NCBI GenBank assembly: GCA_037176705.1
Contig: CM073889.1
Span: 50,027,596-50,091,595, forward strand
Direction of reading: 5' to 3'
DNA: 64,000 nucleotides
Source of the DNA: Molossus alvarezi
Lineage: Eukaryota; Chordata; Mammalia; Chiroptera; Molossidae
Shown here: one piece after another, positions 1-12,131 of the stretch
How positions within the stretch are numbered: the first letter of the stretch is position 1
How the letters are laid out: each line of letters starts with the position of its first letter
Made by a program: the position numbers and the translations under genes
Notes under the pieces: generated by a model
Seen by the model: the letters and a program-made list of their open reading frames with translations, nothing else
What the model was told of the DNA's origin: nothing
Database searches by the model: none

Positions 1-670
1 TGATGATTTGTTGATAGTAGCCATTCTGGCAGGTGTGAAGTGATACGTTATAGTTGTTTTAATTTGCATTTTTCTGATTAATGATGTTGAGTTTTTGCTG
101 ATTGAGTATGATGTTGGCTGTAGATTTTTTATATGTGGCCTTTATTATGTCGAGATATGACCCCTCTATTCCCACATTGCTGAGTGTTTTTATCAGAAAT
201 GGGTGCTGAATTTTGTAGAATGCTTTTTCAGCATCTATTTTTATTATCTCAAGGCTTTTATCTTTCATTTTGTTTATTTGGTGTATCGCATTTATTAATT
301 TGTGAATATTGTACTGGCCTTGCATCTCTGGGATGAATACTACTTAGTCATGGTGAATAGTTTTTTAATGTATTACTGGATTCGATTTGCTAGTATTTTG
401 TTAAGGATTTTGGTATCTATGTTTATCAGGGATATTGGCCCATAGTTTTCTTTCTTTGTAGTGTCTTTATCTGGTTTTGTAATCAGAATTATGTGGGCCT
501 CAAAAAACAAGTTTGGAAGTCTTACTTCTTCTTGAATTGTTTGCAAGAGTTTGAGGAGAATGGGTGTTAGATCTTCTTTGAATGTTTGGTGAATCTCCCC
601 CGTGAAGCTGTACAGGCCTGTGCTTTTGTTTGCTGGAAGAGTCTTGATTACATATTCAATTTGCTTCTTT

Positions 671-925
671 TTTTTTTTTTTTTATCCTCACCCAAGGACA
701 TTTTTCCATTTTTTGCTCAGATAGAGTGGGAGGGAGGGAGAGGAAGAGAGAGAGAGAGCGAGAGAAAGAAACATCGACGTGAAAAGGACACATCGAGTGG
801 CTGCCACCCGCACGACCAACCAGGGCAGGGGGTCAACCTGCAACCGAGGTACATGCCCTTAGTGAACCCGGGTCTCTCTGGACCGCAGGCTGACGCTCTA
901 ACTGCTGACCCTACCGGCCAGGGCT
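671..925 (-). mobile_element. Ves-type tRNA-derived SINE in L1-A
   Basis: The tRNA-like head with pol III A and B boxes lies at the high-coordinate end and reads on the minus strand. The purine-rich body is at 725-770 and the poly(T), which is poly(A) on the minus strand, at 671-683. A 14-bp direct repeat, caatttgcttcttt, flanks it at 657-670 and 926-939, which proves retroposition into L1-A. Ves SINEs are bat-specific and are the main evidence for the host group. Confidence 0.9.
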
Positions 926-1463
926 CAATTTGCTTCTTTGTTATTGGTCTATTCAAGTTTTCTAGCTCTTCCTAGATTGGTTTTAAGAGATTATGTGTTT
1001 CTAGAAATTTGTCCATTTTGCTTAGATTGTGCAATTTATTGCTGTATAATTGTTCATAGCATTTGTTAATGATCCATTTTATTTCTGTGGTGTCAGTTGT
1101 TACTTCTCCTCTTTCATTTCTGATTTTGTGTATTTGGGTTCTCTTTGTTTCTTGTTGAGTCTATCTAAGGGTCCATCAATCTTGGTTTTCTTTTCAAAGA
1201 TCCAGCTCTTTGTTTCATTGGTCTTTTGAATGGTTGTTTTGGTCTCTCTGTTATTTATTTTTGCTCTTATCTTTACTATTTCTTTTCTTTTACTTGCTCT
1301 GAGATTTTCTTTTGGTTTGCTTTCTAGTTCTTTAAGTTGTGAGGTTAGTCAATTAGAAATTATTTTTGTTTTTTGAGGTAGGCCTGTAGTGCTATGAACT
1401 TTTCTCTTAGGACTACTTTCGCTGCATGCCATTTACATTTAAGGTTATTATTGCTATGTGTAC

Positions 1464-1938
1464 TGACCTTCTCTTATCACCTTTTCCTGATTAAATAAAC
1501 AAAAAGCCAACTATGAAGCCTTCAGAGGCAAACTGAGGAAGAACCAGCTGGCCTGGTACTCCTCTAAATGAGTTTGTTCTCTAAGCGAATTTGTTAGTTA
1601 TTAGAACTTAGAAAGTAGAATGAATAGAAGGATAGATGTGTGATGACCCAGTTCACCCAGTTCCCTTTTGCCTCAGCGCCTCAGCTCCCTCACACCTCCA
1701 TCCCCCCTTGCTTATTACTAACTGCCTCCTCTTCTGTACTTGCTTGTTTGCTCTTTCCCGAGGTAAACAAGAAATGCCAGTTACAGAAGTATGTGACAAA
1801 CTCCCTATAATATAAAAAATTAGCTGAAAGTCGAGGCTGATCTCTGAGAATTGGGGATCAGTCATTGGCTGGCTTTGCTCTCCCTTTGGCTTTAATTTGG
1901 CTTTGGTGGTCTCTTGGTTCTCTCAGGCCATAACAATA
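1464..1938 (+). repeat. Probable solo LTR inserted in L1-A
   Basis: A block of about 475 bp unlike L1 interrupts the conserved L1 string 'attgctatgtacttattt', which is intact in L1-B near 9,190. The 5-bp repeat tgtac flanks it at 1,459-1,463 and 1,939-1,943. It begins TG and a CA lies close to its far end (1,935). A TATA-like 'tataatataaaa' near 1,806 followed by a CT-rich 3' portion suggests plus orientation. No internal retroviral genes are present, so a solo LTR left by recombination is the best reading. The family is not identified. Confidence 0.55.
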
Positions 1939-2002
1939 TGTACTTATTTATTGCCATTTTTATTTATTGTACTTATATTTTTCTTCCTATTTCTTCTACT
2001 AA

Positions 2003-2541
2003 TTATAGCAGTCCTTTTAACATTTCTTGCAGTGCTGTTTTGGTGCCTATTTTTGATTGGGAAGCTCTTTATTTGACCTTCTATTTTAAATGATAGCCTT
2101 GCTGGGTAGAGTAGTCTTGGATTCAGATTCTTGTTTTTCATGACCTTGAATACTTCATGCCATTCTCTTCTGGACTGTAGTGTTTCTGTTGAGAAGTCAG
2201 CTGATAGCCTATGGGGGTTCCTTTGTATGTTACCTGTTGCTTGTCTCTTGTTGCCTTTAGGATTCTTACTCTGTCTTTAATTTTTGTCATTTTAATTACT
2301 ATGTGTGTTTGAATTGGCCTGTTGGAGCTCTTTTTATTTGAGGCTATCTGTTCTTCTTGTACTTGTATGCCCTTCTGTCACTATTTCTTCAAATATATTC
2401 TCTAACACAAACTCATTCTCTCTTTTTTTTTCTGTCACTCCTATAATGCACATGTTATGCTTCATGTTGTCCCACAGTTCTCTTAGAGTGTCTTCCTGTT
2501 TTTAATTGTTTTATTCTTTTTAATACCCTTGACTGGGTGTT
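2003..2541 (-). pseudogene. L1-A ORF1 3' half
   Basis: This encodes the C-terminal half of L1 ORF1p, the RNA-binding chaperone of the L1 particle. The stop codon is at 2,003-2,005, in the 'MLKGLL*' context shared with the other copies here. Readable fragments include residues around 'LSFKIEGQIKSFP' on the minus strand (1,944-2,141). The frame is broken. L1-B cuts it off at 2,542-2,553, and the N-terminal coiled-coil half lies 8.4 kb away at 10,985-11,212. Confidence 0.75.
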
Positions 2542-2555
2542 ATTTTTTTCTCCTT

Positions 2556-2567
2556 TTTAAAAAATAT

Positions 2568-2616
<49 letters not shown>

Positions 2617-2632
2617 TTAATTTATTTTTGTT
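2556..2632. repeat. (TTTA)n microsatellite from the L1-B poly(A) tail
   Basis: A near-perfect run of ttta units sits at the L1-B 3' end, just before the conserved 'tttgttacagatgtttc' of the 3' UTR. Microsatellites commonly grow from L1 poly(A) tails. Confidence 0.9.
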
Positions 2633-2849
2633 ACAGATGTTTCCCCTTTTTTTTCCTCATTGACACCCTCCTCCCATCACCCCTACTCCATCCTCAGCTT
2701 TGTTGTCCATGTCCATTGGTTATGCATACATGCATATAAGTTCTGTGGTTTATCTCTTCCCCTCTCCCATGGCCTCTTCTGAGAATTGTGAGTCTGTACC
2801 CTACTTCCACGTCTCTGGGTCTACCCTATTCCTCAGGCTGTTATGTTCA

Positions 2850-5766
2850 TTATATTTCACAAATAAGTGAGATCATGTGGTATTTTTCTTTCTCTGTTTG
2901 GCTTGTTTCGCTTATGATAATACTTTCCAGGTCCCTCCATGTCATCACAGAGGATAAGAGATCTTTCGTTCTTGCAGCTGTATAATACTCCATTGTCTAT
3001 ATGTACCACAGCTTTTTTATCCATTGGTCTACTGATGAACATTCAGGCTGTTTCCAGACCTTAGCTAGTGTAAATAGTGCTGCTATGAACATGGGAGTAC
3101 ATATATTCTTTCTGATTGGTGTTTCAGGCTTCTCCAGGTATATTCCTAGATGTGGGATGACTGGGTCACATAGAAGTTCAATTTTTAATTATTTGAGGTA
3201 ACACCATATTGTATTCCACAGTGGCTGCACCAGTCTGCATTCCCACCAGCAGTGCACTTGAGTCCCCTTTTCCCCACACCCACGTCAACACTTGTTGTTT
3301 GATGATTCGTTGATTGCCGCCATTCTGACAGGTGTGAGGTGATACCTCATTGTTGTTTTAATTTGCATCTCTCTGATGCTTAGTGATGTTGAGCATTTCT
3401 TCATATGTCTCTTAGCCATTTGTATGTCCTGTTTGGAGAGGTGTCTATTTAGTTCCTCTGCCCATTTTTTAATTGGGTTCTTTGTCTTCCTTTTGTTGAG
3501 TTGTATGAGCACTCTATATGTATTGGAAATTAACCCCCTATCTGATATATCGTCAGATATGATGTTCTCCCATACAGTGGGTAGCCTTTCCATTTTGATG
3601 ATTGTTTCTTTTGCTGTGCAGAAGCTTTCGAGTTTGATGTAGTCCAATGTGTTCATTTTCTTCTTTGTTTCTATTGCCTTAGGTGATGTGTCAGTGAAAA
3701 TTCTGCTGCGTATGATGTCTGAATGTTTGTTGCCTACAGTTTCTTCTAGGATTTTTATGGATTCATGAGTCACATTTAAGTCTTTTATCCATTTTGAGTT
3801 TATTCTTGTGTAGGGTGTAAGTTGATTGTCTAGTTTCATTTTTCTGCATGTAGCTGTCCAATTTTCTGAACACCATTTATTAAAAAGGCTGTCTTTACTC
3901 CACTGTATGTTCTTGCCACCTTTGTCAAATATTAATTGAGCATACTGCCTTGGGTCCATTTCCAGGTTCTCTGTTCTGTTGCACTGGTCTATGTGTCTGT
4001 TCTTGTGCCAGTACCAGGCTGTTTTGATTACAGTGGCTTTGTAGTATAACTTGAAATCTGGTAATGTGATCCCTCCAACTTTGTTCTCCCCCCCCCCCCC
4101 CAATATTGCTGTGGCTGTTCGAGGTCTTCTTTTTGGTTCCATATAAACTTTTGAAGTATTTTTTCTAGTTCTGTGAAGTAGTATGTCATTGTTATTTTGA
4201 TGGGGATTGCATTGAATCTATAGATTTCTTTGGGTAGTATGGACATTTTAATGATGTTAATTCTTTCTGATCATGAACATGGTATGTACTTCCAGATATT
4301 TATATCTCCCTTTATCTCTTTTTTCAATATTCTATAGATTTATGTGAAAAGGTCCTTTATTTCTTTGGTTAAGTTTATTCCTAGGGATCTTAATTTTTTT
4401 TTGCTGTAATGGTTAATGGAATTGTTTTTTAGTTTCTCTTTCTGTGAGTTCATCATTGGTGTATAAGAATGCCATCGATTTCTTGATATTAATTTTATAT
4501 TCTGCTACTTTATTGCCAAATGCATTTATTAAGTCTAGTAGATTTTTGATTGACTCTTTGAGATTTTCTACATATAATATTATGTCATCTGCAAATAATA
4601 ACAATTTGACTTCCTCCCTTTCAATGTGGACATTTTAAAATTTTTTTCTTCATGTTTGATTGCTGTGGCTAAGACTTCCAGGATTATGTTAAATATGAGT
4701 AGCGAAAGTGGGCATCCTTGTCTTATTTTTGTTCTTAAGAAAAATGCTTTTAATTTTTACCCATTGAATATGATGTTGGCTGTAGGTCTTTCATATGTGG
4801 CCTTTATTATGTTGAGATATTATCCCTCTTTTCCCAGATTGCTGAGTGTTTTTATCAGAAATGGGTGCTGGATTTTGTCAAATGCTTTTTAGCATGCATT
4901 GGTATGATCATATGATTTTTATCTTTCATTTTGTTTAAGTGGTGTATTACATTCACTGATTTGCAAATATTGTAGCGGACTTGTATCCCTGGGATGAATC
5001 CCACTTTGTCATGGTGAATATGTTTTTTTGATGTACTGCTGAATTAGATTTGCTAGGATTTTGTTCAGGATTTTGGCATCTATGATCATCAGGGATATTG
5101 GCCTGTTGATTTTTTTTCTTTGTAGTCTCTTTTTCTGGTTTTGGAATTAGAATTATATTGGCCTCACAAAACACTTTTGGAAGTTTTCCTTCTTTTTGAA
5201 GTTTTAAAAGTATTTTGAAAAAATTTATATTAGTTCTTCTTTGAATTTTTTACTGAAAAAGCCATAGAGATCTGGGCTTTTGTTTGCTGGTAGAGTCTTG
5301 ATTACATTTCTAATTTCCTTAGTTGTTATTGGTCTGTTCAAGTTTTCTATCTCTTTTTGGTTCAGTGTTGGGAGACTATGTGTTTCTAGAAATTTGTCCA
5401 TATTGCTTAGATTGTCAAATTTGTGGCCATATAATTGTTCATAATATTTGTTAACACTGCTTTGTATATCTCTGATGTAAGTTATTATTCTTTCATTGCT
5501 GATTTTGTATATTTTGGTTCTCTTTGTTTCTTGGTGAGTCTAGCTAAGGGTCCTTTGATATTGTTTATCTTTTCAAAGAACCAGCTCTTTGTTTTATTGA
5601 TTCTTGGAATTGTTGTTGGTTTCTTTCTTTCTTATTTTATTTTTATTTTTTGGTCTCGTCATTTATTTCTGCTGTGACTTTTACTATTTCCTCCCTTCTA
5701 CTTGCTCTGGGGTTTACTTTTCATTTGCTTTTTAGTTCTTTAAGTTGTGAGGTTAAATGGTCTATT
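2850..5766 (-). pseudogene. L1-B ORF2, RT and C-terminal part
   Basis: ORF2p supplies endonuclease and reverse transcriptase for target-primed reverse transcription. The stop codon is at 2,850-2,852 in the 'SLICGI*'-like context. The longest frame, 3,285-4,142 (285 codons), is the C-terminal region with the cysteine-rich tail. The FADD active-site box of the RT is still readable within 4,413-4,604. A run of 14 C (4,088-4,101) reads as extra glycines on the minus strand and happens to stay in frame. The ORF continues beyond L1-C at 8,369. Frameshifts and stops prevent a full product. Confidence 0.85.
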
Positions 5767-5778
5767 AGAAATTTTTCT

Positions 5779-8155
5779 CATTCAAAGAAGAACTAATGCC
5801 CATTCTCCTCAAACTATTTCAAAATATATAAGAAGAAGGAAGACTTCTAAATTCGTTTTATGAAGCCAGCATAATTCTAATTCTTAAACCAGAAAAAGAC
5901 ACTATAAAGAAAGAAAACTACAGGCCAATATCCCTGATGAACATAGACACCAAAATCCTGAACACAATGTTAACAAATTGAATCCAGTGATATACCAAAA
6001 AAGTTATCACCATGATGAAGTGGGATTCATCAGAGGGATGCAAGGCTGGTACAATATTCACAAATCAATAAACATGATATACCACATAAATAAACTGAAG
6101 AGTAAAAACCATATGATCATATCAAGAGATGCCAAAAAAGCCTTTGAGAAAATCCAGCATCCATTTCTGATAAAAACACTCAGCAATGTGGGAATAGAGG
6201 GATCATATACAGACATAATAAAGGCCATATATGAAAGACCTATAGCCAACATCATACTCAATAGGAAAAAACTAAAAGCATTTTCCTTAAGAACAGGAAC
6301 AAGGCAAGGATGCCCACTTTTCCCACTCTTATTTAACATAGCACTGGATGTCTTAGCCACAGCAATCAGACAGGAAAAATAAATAAATAAAAGGGATCCA
6401 AATTGAAAAGGAGGAAGTAAAACTGTCATTATTTGCAGATGACATAATATGATACGTGGAAAACCCCAAAGACTCCATCAAAAATTTACGAGACTTAATA
6501 AATGAATTTGGAAAAGTAGCAGGATACAAAATTAACATCAAGAAATCGATGGCATTCTTATACACCAATGATGAATTCACACAAAGAGAAACTAAGAAAA
6601 TAATCCCATTTAAAATTGCGGCAAAAAAAATTAAGGTACATAGGAATAAACTTAACCAAAGAAATAAAGGACCTATTCACAGAAAACTACAGGTCATTGA
6701 AAAAAGAAATAGAAGAAGATATAAAAAAGTGGAAGCACATACCCTGTTCATGGATTGAAAGAATTAACATCATGAAAATGTCCATATTACACAAAGCAAT
6801 CTATAGATTCAATGCAATGCCCATCAAAATACCAACGGCATACTTCAAAGAATTAGAACAAGTACTTCAAAAGTTCATATGAAACCAATTCAGACCTCGG
6901 ATAGCCACAGCAATCTTGAAAATGTAGAAAAAAGTTGGAGGGATCACATTACCAGATTTCAGGTTATACTACAAAGCCACTGTAACCGAAACAGCCTGGT
7001 ACTGGCACAAGAACAGGCATATAGACCAGTGAGACAGAACAGAGAAATCAGAAATGGATCCAAGGCTATATGTTCAATTAATATTTGAAAAAAATGGCAA
7101 GAGCTTACAGTGGTGTAAGGACAGCCTCTTTAGTAAATGGTGTTGGGAAAATTGGACAGCTACATGCAAAAAAATGAAACTAAACCATCAACTTACACCC
7201 TACAAAATAATAACCTCAAAATGGATAAAAGGCTTAAATATGACTCATGAATCCATAAAAATCCTAGAAGAAACAGTAGGCAACAAAATTTCAAACATCA
7301 TACGCAGCAGTATTTTCACTGACACATCACCTAAGGCAATAGAAACAAAGAAGAAAATGAACACATGGGACTACATCAAACTCAAAAGCTTCTGCACAGC
7401 GAAAGATACAATCATCAAAATGGAAAGGCTACCCACTGTATGGGAGAACGTAATTGCCCGCGATATATCAGATAAGGGGTTAATTTCCAATACATATAGA
7501 GTGCTCATACAACTCAACAAAAGGAAGACAAAGAACCCAATTAAAAAATGGGCGGAGGAACTAAATAGACACCTCTCCAAACAGGACATACAAATGGCTA
7601 AGAGACATATGAAGAAATGCTCAACATCACTAAGCATCAGAGAGATGCAAATTAAAATAACTATGAGGTGTCACCTCACACCTGTCAGAATGGCCGCCAT
7701 CAACAAATCATCAAACAACAAGTGTTGGCGATGGTGTGGAGAAAAGGGGACTCAAGTGCACTGCTGGTGGGAATGCAGAATGGTGCAGCCGCTATGGAAA
7801 ACAATATGTTGTTACCTCAAAAAATTAAAATAGAACTGCCATTTGACCCAGTGATCCACTTCTATGAATATATCCAAGAAGCCTGAAACACTAATCAGAA
7901 AGAATATATGTATCCCCATGTTTGTGGCAGCAGTATTTACATTAGCTAAGATTTGGAAACAACCCAAGTTTTCATCAGTAGAAGAATGGATAAAAAACTT
8001 TGGTACATATACACAATGGAGTACTACGCAGCTGTAAGAAAGATTTCTTATACTTTGAGACTACATGGAGGGACCTGGAAAGAATCATCCTCAGTGAAAC
8101 AAGCCAAACAGATAAAGACAAGTATTATATGATCTCACTTATTGGTGGAATATAA
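5779..8155 (+). pseudogene. L1-C ORF2 fragment (RT to C terminus)
   Basis: The fragment runs from the RT fingers and palm to the stop at 8,153-8,155. Readable pieces are 5,978-6,382 (palm, '[19 protein letters not shown]'), 6,456-6,758 (after the active site) and 7,054-7,833 (259 codons, C-terminal region with the 'WWECRM' tail motif). The active-site box LSLFADDII is followed directly by a TGA stop near 6,450, which ends any RT product. It has no start codon of its own and is non-functional. Confidence 0.88.
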
Positions 8156-8350
8156 TGAACATAACAGTCTGAGGAATGGGGTAGTCCCAGAGACGTGGAA
8201 GTGGGGTATGGACTGCAATCCCCAGAAGAGGGCATGAACAATGGACATGGACAACAAAGCTGGGGACAGGGCAGGGAGGGAGGGGGAGGGAGGAATCAGT
8301 GGGGAAAAAAGGAGAAACATCTGTAACAAAAATTAATTAATAAAAAAAAA
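5779..8350 (+). mobile_element. L1-C, 5'-truncated plus-strand LINE-1 inside L1-B
   Basis: Orientation flips at 5,779 from minus-strand L1-B to plus-strand L1, starting in mid-RT. It flips back after the A-rich tail at 8,341-8,350. The L1-B string 'agaaatttttct' at 5,767-5,778 is repeated with a longer T run at 8,351-8,368 and then resumes in L1-B, so the insertion and its TSD are clear. It is about 2.6 kb long and lacks ORF1 and the endonuclease, as is usual for incomplete reverse transcription. Confidence 0.93.
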
Positions 8351-8368
8351 AGAAAATTTTTTTTTTCT

Positions 8369-9180
8369 TGTTTCTTGAAGTAGGACTGTAGTTCTATGAA
8401 CTTCCCTCTCAGAACTACTTTTGCTGAATTGTATAGGTTTTGTGTTGTTGTGTGTTCATTTTCATTTGTTTCCAGGAAGTTTTAAATTTCTCCCTTGATC
8501 TCCATGGTAACCCATTCATTGTTCAATAACATGCTATTTAGCCTCCATGTTTTCAAATGTCTTTACATGTTCTTGTTACAGTTTATTTCTAGTTGCATGC
8601 CATTGTGTTCTGAGAAGATGCTTGATATGATTTCAGTCTTCTTGAACTTGTAGAGACTTGGTTTGTTCCCTAATATGCGGTCTATCTTTGAAAATGTCCC
8701 ATGTGCACTTGAGAAGAATGTGAACTGTACAGTTTTGGGGTGTAATTCTCTGTAGATATCTATTAAATCCATGTGATCTAGCACTTCATTTAGAGTCTGT
8801 TTTTTTTTTTTTTTAATTTTTTGTCTAGATAAAATGTCCAGTAATGTCAACAGGGTGTTGAAGTCCCCTGCTATAATTCTATTGCTGTTGATTTTTCCTT
8901 TGAAGACCTCAAAAAGATTTTTCATATATGTTGGTGCTCCTATGTTGGGTTTATATATGTTTACCAAGGTTATATCTTGTTGTTAGATCCTTTCAATATT
9001 ATGTAGTGGCCTTCTTTTTCTCTAGTTATGGCCTTCATTTTGAAATCTAATTTATCAGATGAGTATTGCTACCTCAGCTTTTCTTTCCTTTCCATTTGAT
9101 TGAAAGATTTTCTTTTATCCTTTCACTTTCCACTTACATGTGTTTTTTGTTGTGTTGGAGAATACAATCCATTTACACTT
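8369..9180 (-). pseudogene. L1-B ORF2, endonuclease part
   Basis: This is the N-terminal apurinic-like endonuclease domain of L1-B ORF2p on the far side of L1-C. The frame 8,563-8,967 includes 'IIAGDFNT' and the 'SSAHGTFSKID' region (usual SAHGTFSKID). The first tens of codons are lost: near 9,140 the sequence jumps from the 'ctttcactttcca' motif to the region before the ORF2 start. The domain is truncated and frameshifted. Confidence 0.8.
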
Positions 9181-9255
9181 AAGGTGATTATTGCTATGTA
9201 CTTATTTATTGCCATTTTTGTTAGTTTGGTTATATTTTCCTATTTCTTCTACTAA

Positions 9256-10105
9256 TTACAGCAGTTATTTTAACATTTCTTGCAGTGCTGGTTTAGTGTT
9301 AATGTATTCCCTCAACCTATATTTTGTCTGGGAAGCTCTTTATTTGACCTTCTATTTTGAATGATAGCGTTGCTGTGTAAAGTAGTCTTGGATTCAGATC
9401 CTTTTTTTTTCATGACTTTGATTACTTTATGCCATTCTCTTATGGCTTGTAGTGTTTCAAGCCAAATCAGATGATAGCCTTATGGGGTTTCCTTTGTAGG
9501 TAACCTGTTGCTTATCTCTTGCTGCCTTTCAGATTTTTTGTTTGTCTTTAATTTTTGGCATTTTAATTACTATGTGTCTTGGTGTGGGCCTATATGGGTT
9601 CTTATTAGTTGGGGTTTTCTGTGCTTCTTGAATTTTTTTACCAAGTTAGGAAATTTTTCTGTCACCATTTCTTCAAATATATTCTCAAATCCTTGCTCAT
9701 TTTCTTTTTTGTGGACTCCTATGATGTGAATATTATTACTTATCCAGTTGCTCATAGTTCTCTTAAGCAGTCTTCTTGTTTTTTAATTTTTTTTTTTCCT
9801 GATTGGTTGATTTTTTTCTACCCTGTCTTTTGATTCTTGGATCCAGTTTTTAGCTTCCTCTATTCTGTTGTTTAGTCCTTCCAATGTTTACTTTATTTCT
9901 GCTATGTCATTCTTCATTTCTTCTTTGTGGGTTTTTATTTCCAGTTGATTAATTTTTAATGTTTCTTTGTCTTTACTCATGGTGTTGATGTCCTTACTCA
10001 CACTGTTGACTTCCTCAAGATCATGGCTCTGACTATTAGCTTTGTTAACTTGCTTATCTGCATTTCATGTATCTTATTTTTAGTAGAGATCTCTTGTTCT
10101 TTCAT
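9256..10105 (-). pseudogene. L1-B ORF1
   Basis: ORF1p is the trimeric RNA chaperone of L1. The stop codon is at 9,256-9,258. A start equivalent to the 'MKEQ' start of L1-E and L1-G is at 10,103-10,105. The order on the minus strand is N-terminal coiled coil, RRM-like middle (the 9,570-9,755 frame contains 'NNIHIIGVHKKENEQGFENIFEE', split here by its usual insert) and C-terminal domain. Several frameshifts break the roughly 285-codon frame. Confidence 0.8.
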
Positions 10106-10966
10106 TTGTGATTTTTTTTTCTTTCTTTCTTTCTTTTTTTTGTTTCATCATTTTGGCTATCTTAGTGGGCTTTGGAGCCTGCCGAATTTTCCCTGTAGGT
10201 GTTGGTGCTCTATTGTTGTGGCACCCTCTACTGTGTTTGGGTGAGCATGGGAGGACCCACGTTATACACCACTCTCAAGTCTTACTTGCCTGGGTAGAGT
10301 TGCAAGCCCAGAAACAGTTTAGTTATTCTCTAGCTTTTTGCCTTGAGGCTATTAGTTGCAGTTACTTGAACAGCCTTAGGTTCTCAGTTGAATGAAAAAC
10401 TTCATCAGGTGTTCAGCATAAAGAGATTTCTCTAGAGTCTGGCACATGCTGATTGTTAATGAGTCTCAATTTGCATTTCAATGGCCCACAGGGTGAGGTT
10501 GAATCTTCAAGGGAGGGGCCATCACCTCTCCCCAGAGGCCTGGGAAGGAGTAAAATGACCACTGTCCTGCATGGCCACAACTCAGCAAAAGCTCTGAGCA
10601 CCCTCTAAATCCTAAGTGTCCCCACACTATTCCAGGACAGTCCACCCTCCCCCTGCCAGAGCCCAATGTGAATGGCTGTGGCTATTTTAGTGCTCTATCC
10701 CAGATCTCTGCACTGTGGAGCTGCTTGGGAGTTTAACCCTGACGGCACTGCTCACAGCTAAGACCTCTGCTGGCTATTGGCTCCCAACCCCCCTTTGGTG
10801 CCTCTGCAATTTTACCAGGATTGATTCAGTGCCCCTGGTTATATGGTCCTCCTGAGCTGCTTTTCTGTTGCTGTTTTCTGACAATTTGTCTTTATTTTAG
10901 TTGTAATTCTAGTTTGGTCTTGGGAGATGATCTGTGTAGCTTCCCTTCACTACACTGCCATTTTGG
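10106..10966 (-). promoter_or_regulatory. L1-B 5' UTR / internal promoter
   Basis: This GC-richer segment between ORF1 and the element start matches the L1-E and L1-G 5' UTRs (shared strings such as 'ctgggaaggag', 'gctctgtcccag', 'tttattttagttgtaatt'). L1 5' UTRs carry a pol II internal promoter. The start motif ctgccatttt (10,955-10,964) is the same YY1-like site seen in L1-E and L1-G, with one CpG lost. Confidence 0.7.
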
Positions 10967-10978
10967 AATTTCCAGAGG

Positions 10979-11638
10979 ATTTTTTTATACCCTTTTCTCT
11001 AATTCACTAATCTGGTTCTCAGCTTCCTTTACTCTGCTCATTATTTCTTCTAACTTGTTCTTGATTTCTGCTATGTCATTCTTCATTTCCATTTGGTTGG
11101 TTTTCAATGTTTCTATACCTTTACTTGTGTTGTTGAGCTCTTTAGTTATAATGTTTAGCTTCCTCATGATTATTACTTTGAACTCTCCCTCTGATATCTT
11201 GCTTAATTCCACTTTATTTATTTATTTTCCTTTAAAATTCTCCTGTTCTTTTGTTAGGGGCTGTTTCTTTGCTTTACAATTTTGGCTTTCTCAATGGATT
11301 TTGGAGCCTACCATATTTTTCCTGTGGATGTTGGTGTTCCTCTACTGATGTTGTATGAGTGTGGGAAGACCCACATTAAACAACACTGTCAAGTCTAACT
11401 ATTCTGGATAGATTTTCAAGCCGAGGAAAGATTCCATTATCTTCTAGCTTTTTGCCTGTAGGCTATTAGACTCAGTTACTAGATGAGCCTTGTGTTGTTG
11501 CCCTCAACTGAATAAAAAAATTCCTCAGGTGTTCAGGGTAAGACGTTTTCCAGTGGGTGGGGCAGATGCTTGCTGGCTGTTAATGAGATTCAATGTGCAT
11601 TTCTCTGGCCTTAATGGGTGGTGTTAAATTTATGCAGG
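10979..11638 (-). mobile_element. L1-A, second segment (ORF1 N terminus and part of 5' UTR)
   Basis: L1-A resumes right after L1-B with 'ctaattcactaatctggttctc', the ORF1 coiled-coil region on the minus strand. The frame 10,985-11,212 encodes a heptad-rich segment (LKTNQMEMKNDIAEIKNKL). The usual start codon is lost near 11,250 ('ttttgtt' in place of 'tttcatt'). The 5' UTR continues to about 11,638, where L1-D is inserted. Confidence 0.85.
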
Positions 11639-12131
11639 AGAGAGTGGCAGGACCTGGGGTTCCACAGAGTCCTGTGCAGTCCAGTAGCACAAGATCAGTG
11701 GGAGGCCTGAGCCCAAGAGACACAGGTGTGATCCAACTGCCCACCTTTGGGAACTGCAGGTGCAGGGGCACCAGAGAGGCTGGTGCAACCCAGCAGGGAC
11801 TGTGCCATCCAATTACCCATGGGACCTGTGGGGTGCTGAAGCACCAGAGAGAACTGTGCAACCCAGCAGGGACTCTGCTATCCAGTTATTCATGGGACCG
11901 GCAAGGTGCTGAAGCACCAGAGAGGCCTGTATGACCCAGCTGCACACAAGATAGGCATAGTGGATGTGAAAATAGAGGTGGAGGGAATAGAAGCTACACA
12001 GATAATCTCCCAGGACCAAACAGAAATTACAACTAAAATGAAGAAAAATCCTCAGGAAAATGCAACAGAACAGCAGCAGGACAGGACCATATAAACAGTG
12101 ACACTGGTAGGATCTGCAAAGATGCGAGAGG

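Larger units (their letters stand above)
1..2553 (-). mobile_element. L1-A, first segment (old minus-strand LINE-1, interrupted)
   Basis: This minus-strand L1 enters from the left window edge. Bases 1-95 match the 3' part of ORF2. They jump directly into the reverse transcriptase (RT) region near 96, so about 1.4 kb of ORF2 is missing. A second jump near 1,427 goes from the RT-endonuclease linker to the ORF2 start and removes the endonuclease. The ORF1 3' half follows at 2,003-2,541. A SINE (671-925) and a probable solo LTR (1,464-1,938) lie inside it. The element resumes at 10,979 and again at 14,703 because L1-B and L1-D landed in it. The longest surviving RT fragment is 59-325 on the minus strand. 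Dead copy. Confidence 0.85.
2554..10978 (-). mobile_element. L1-B, near full-length LINE-1 nested in L1-A and split by L1-C
   Basis: A (TTTA)n-rich tail at 2,556-2,632 marks the 3' end and a 'ctgccatttt' start-like motif at 10,955-10,964 marks the 5' end. The order on the minus strand is 5' UTR (10,106-10,966), ORF1 (9,256-10,105), ORF2 and a 3' UTR of about 220 bp. The repeated string 'attttttt(ct)' at 2,542-2,553 and 10,979-10,992 is the probable TSD in L1-A ORF1. L1-C sits inside at 5,779-8,350. ORF2 is broken by many stops and frameshifts. Confidence 0.85.

Noticed and set aside
3376..3642. Recurrent 88-codon antisense frame (also at 7,371, 43,215 and 59,970) starting [13 protein letters not shown]
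   Set aside because: The same antisense reading recurs in several L1 copies because ORF2 is conserved there. It is a mirror of ORF2 C-terminal codons with hydrophobic bias. Considered as an antisense L1 gene but unsupported by start context or independent conservation.
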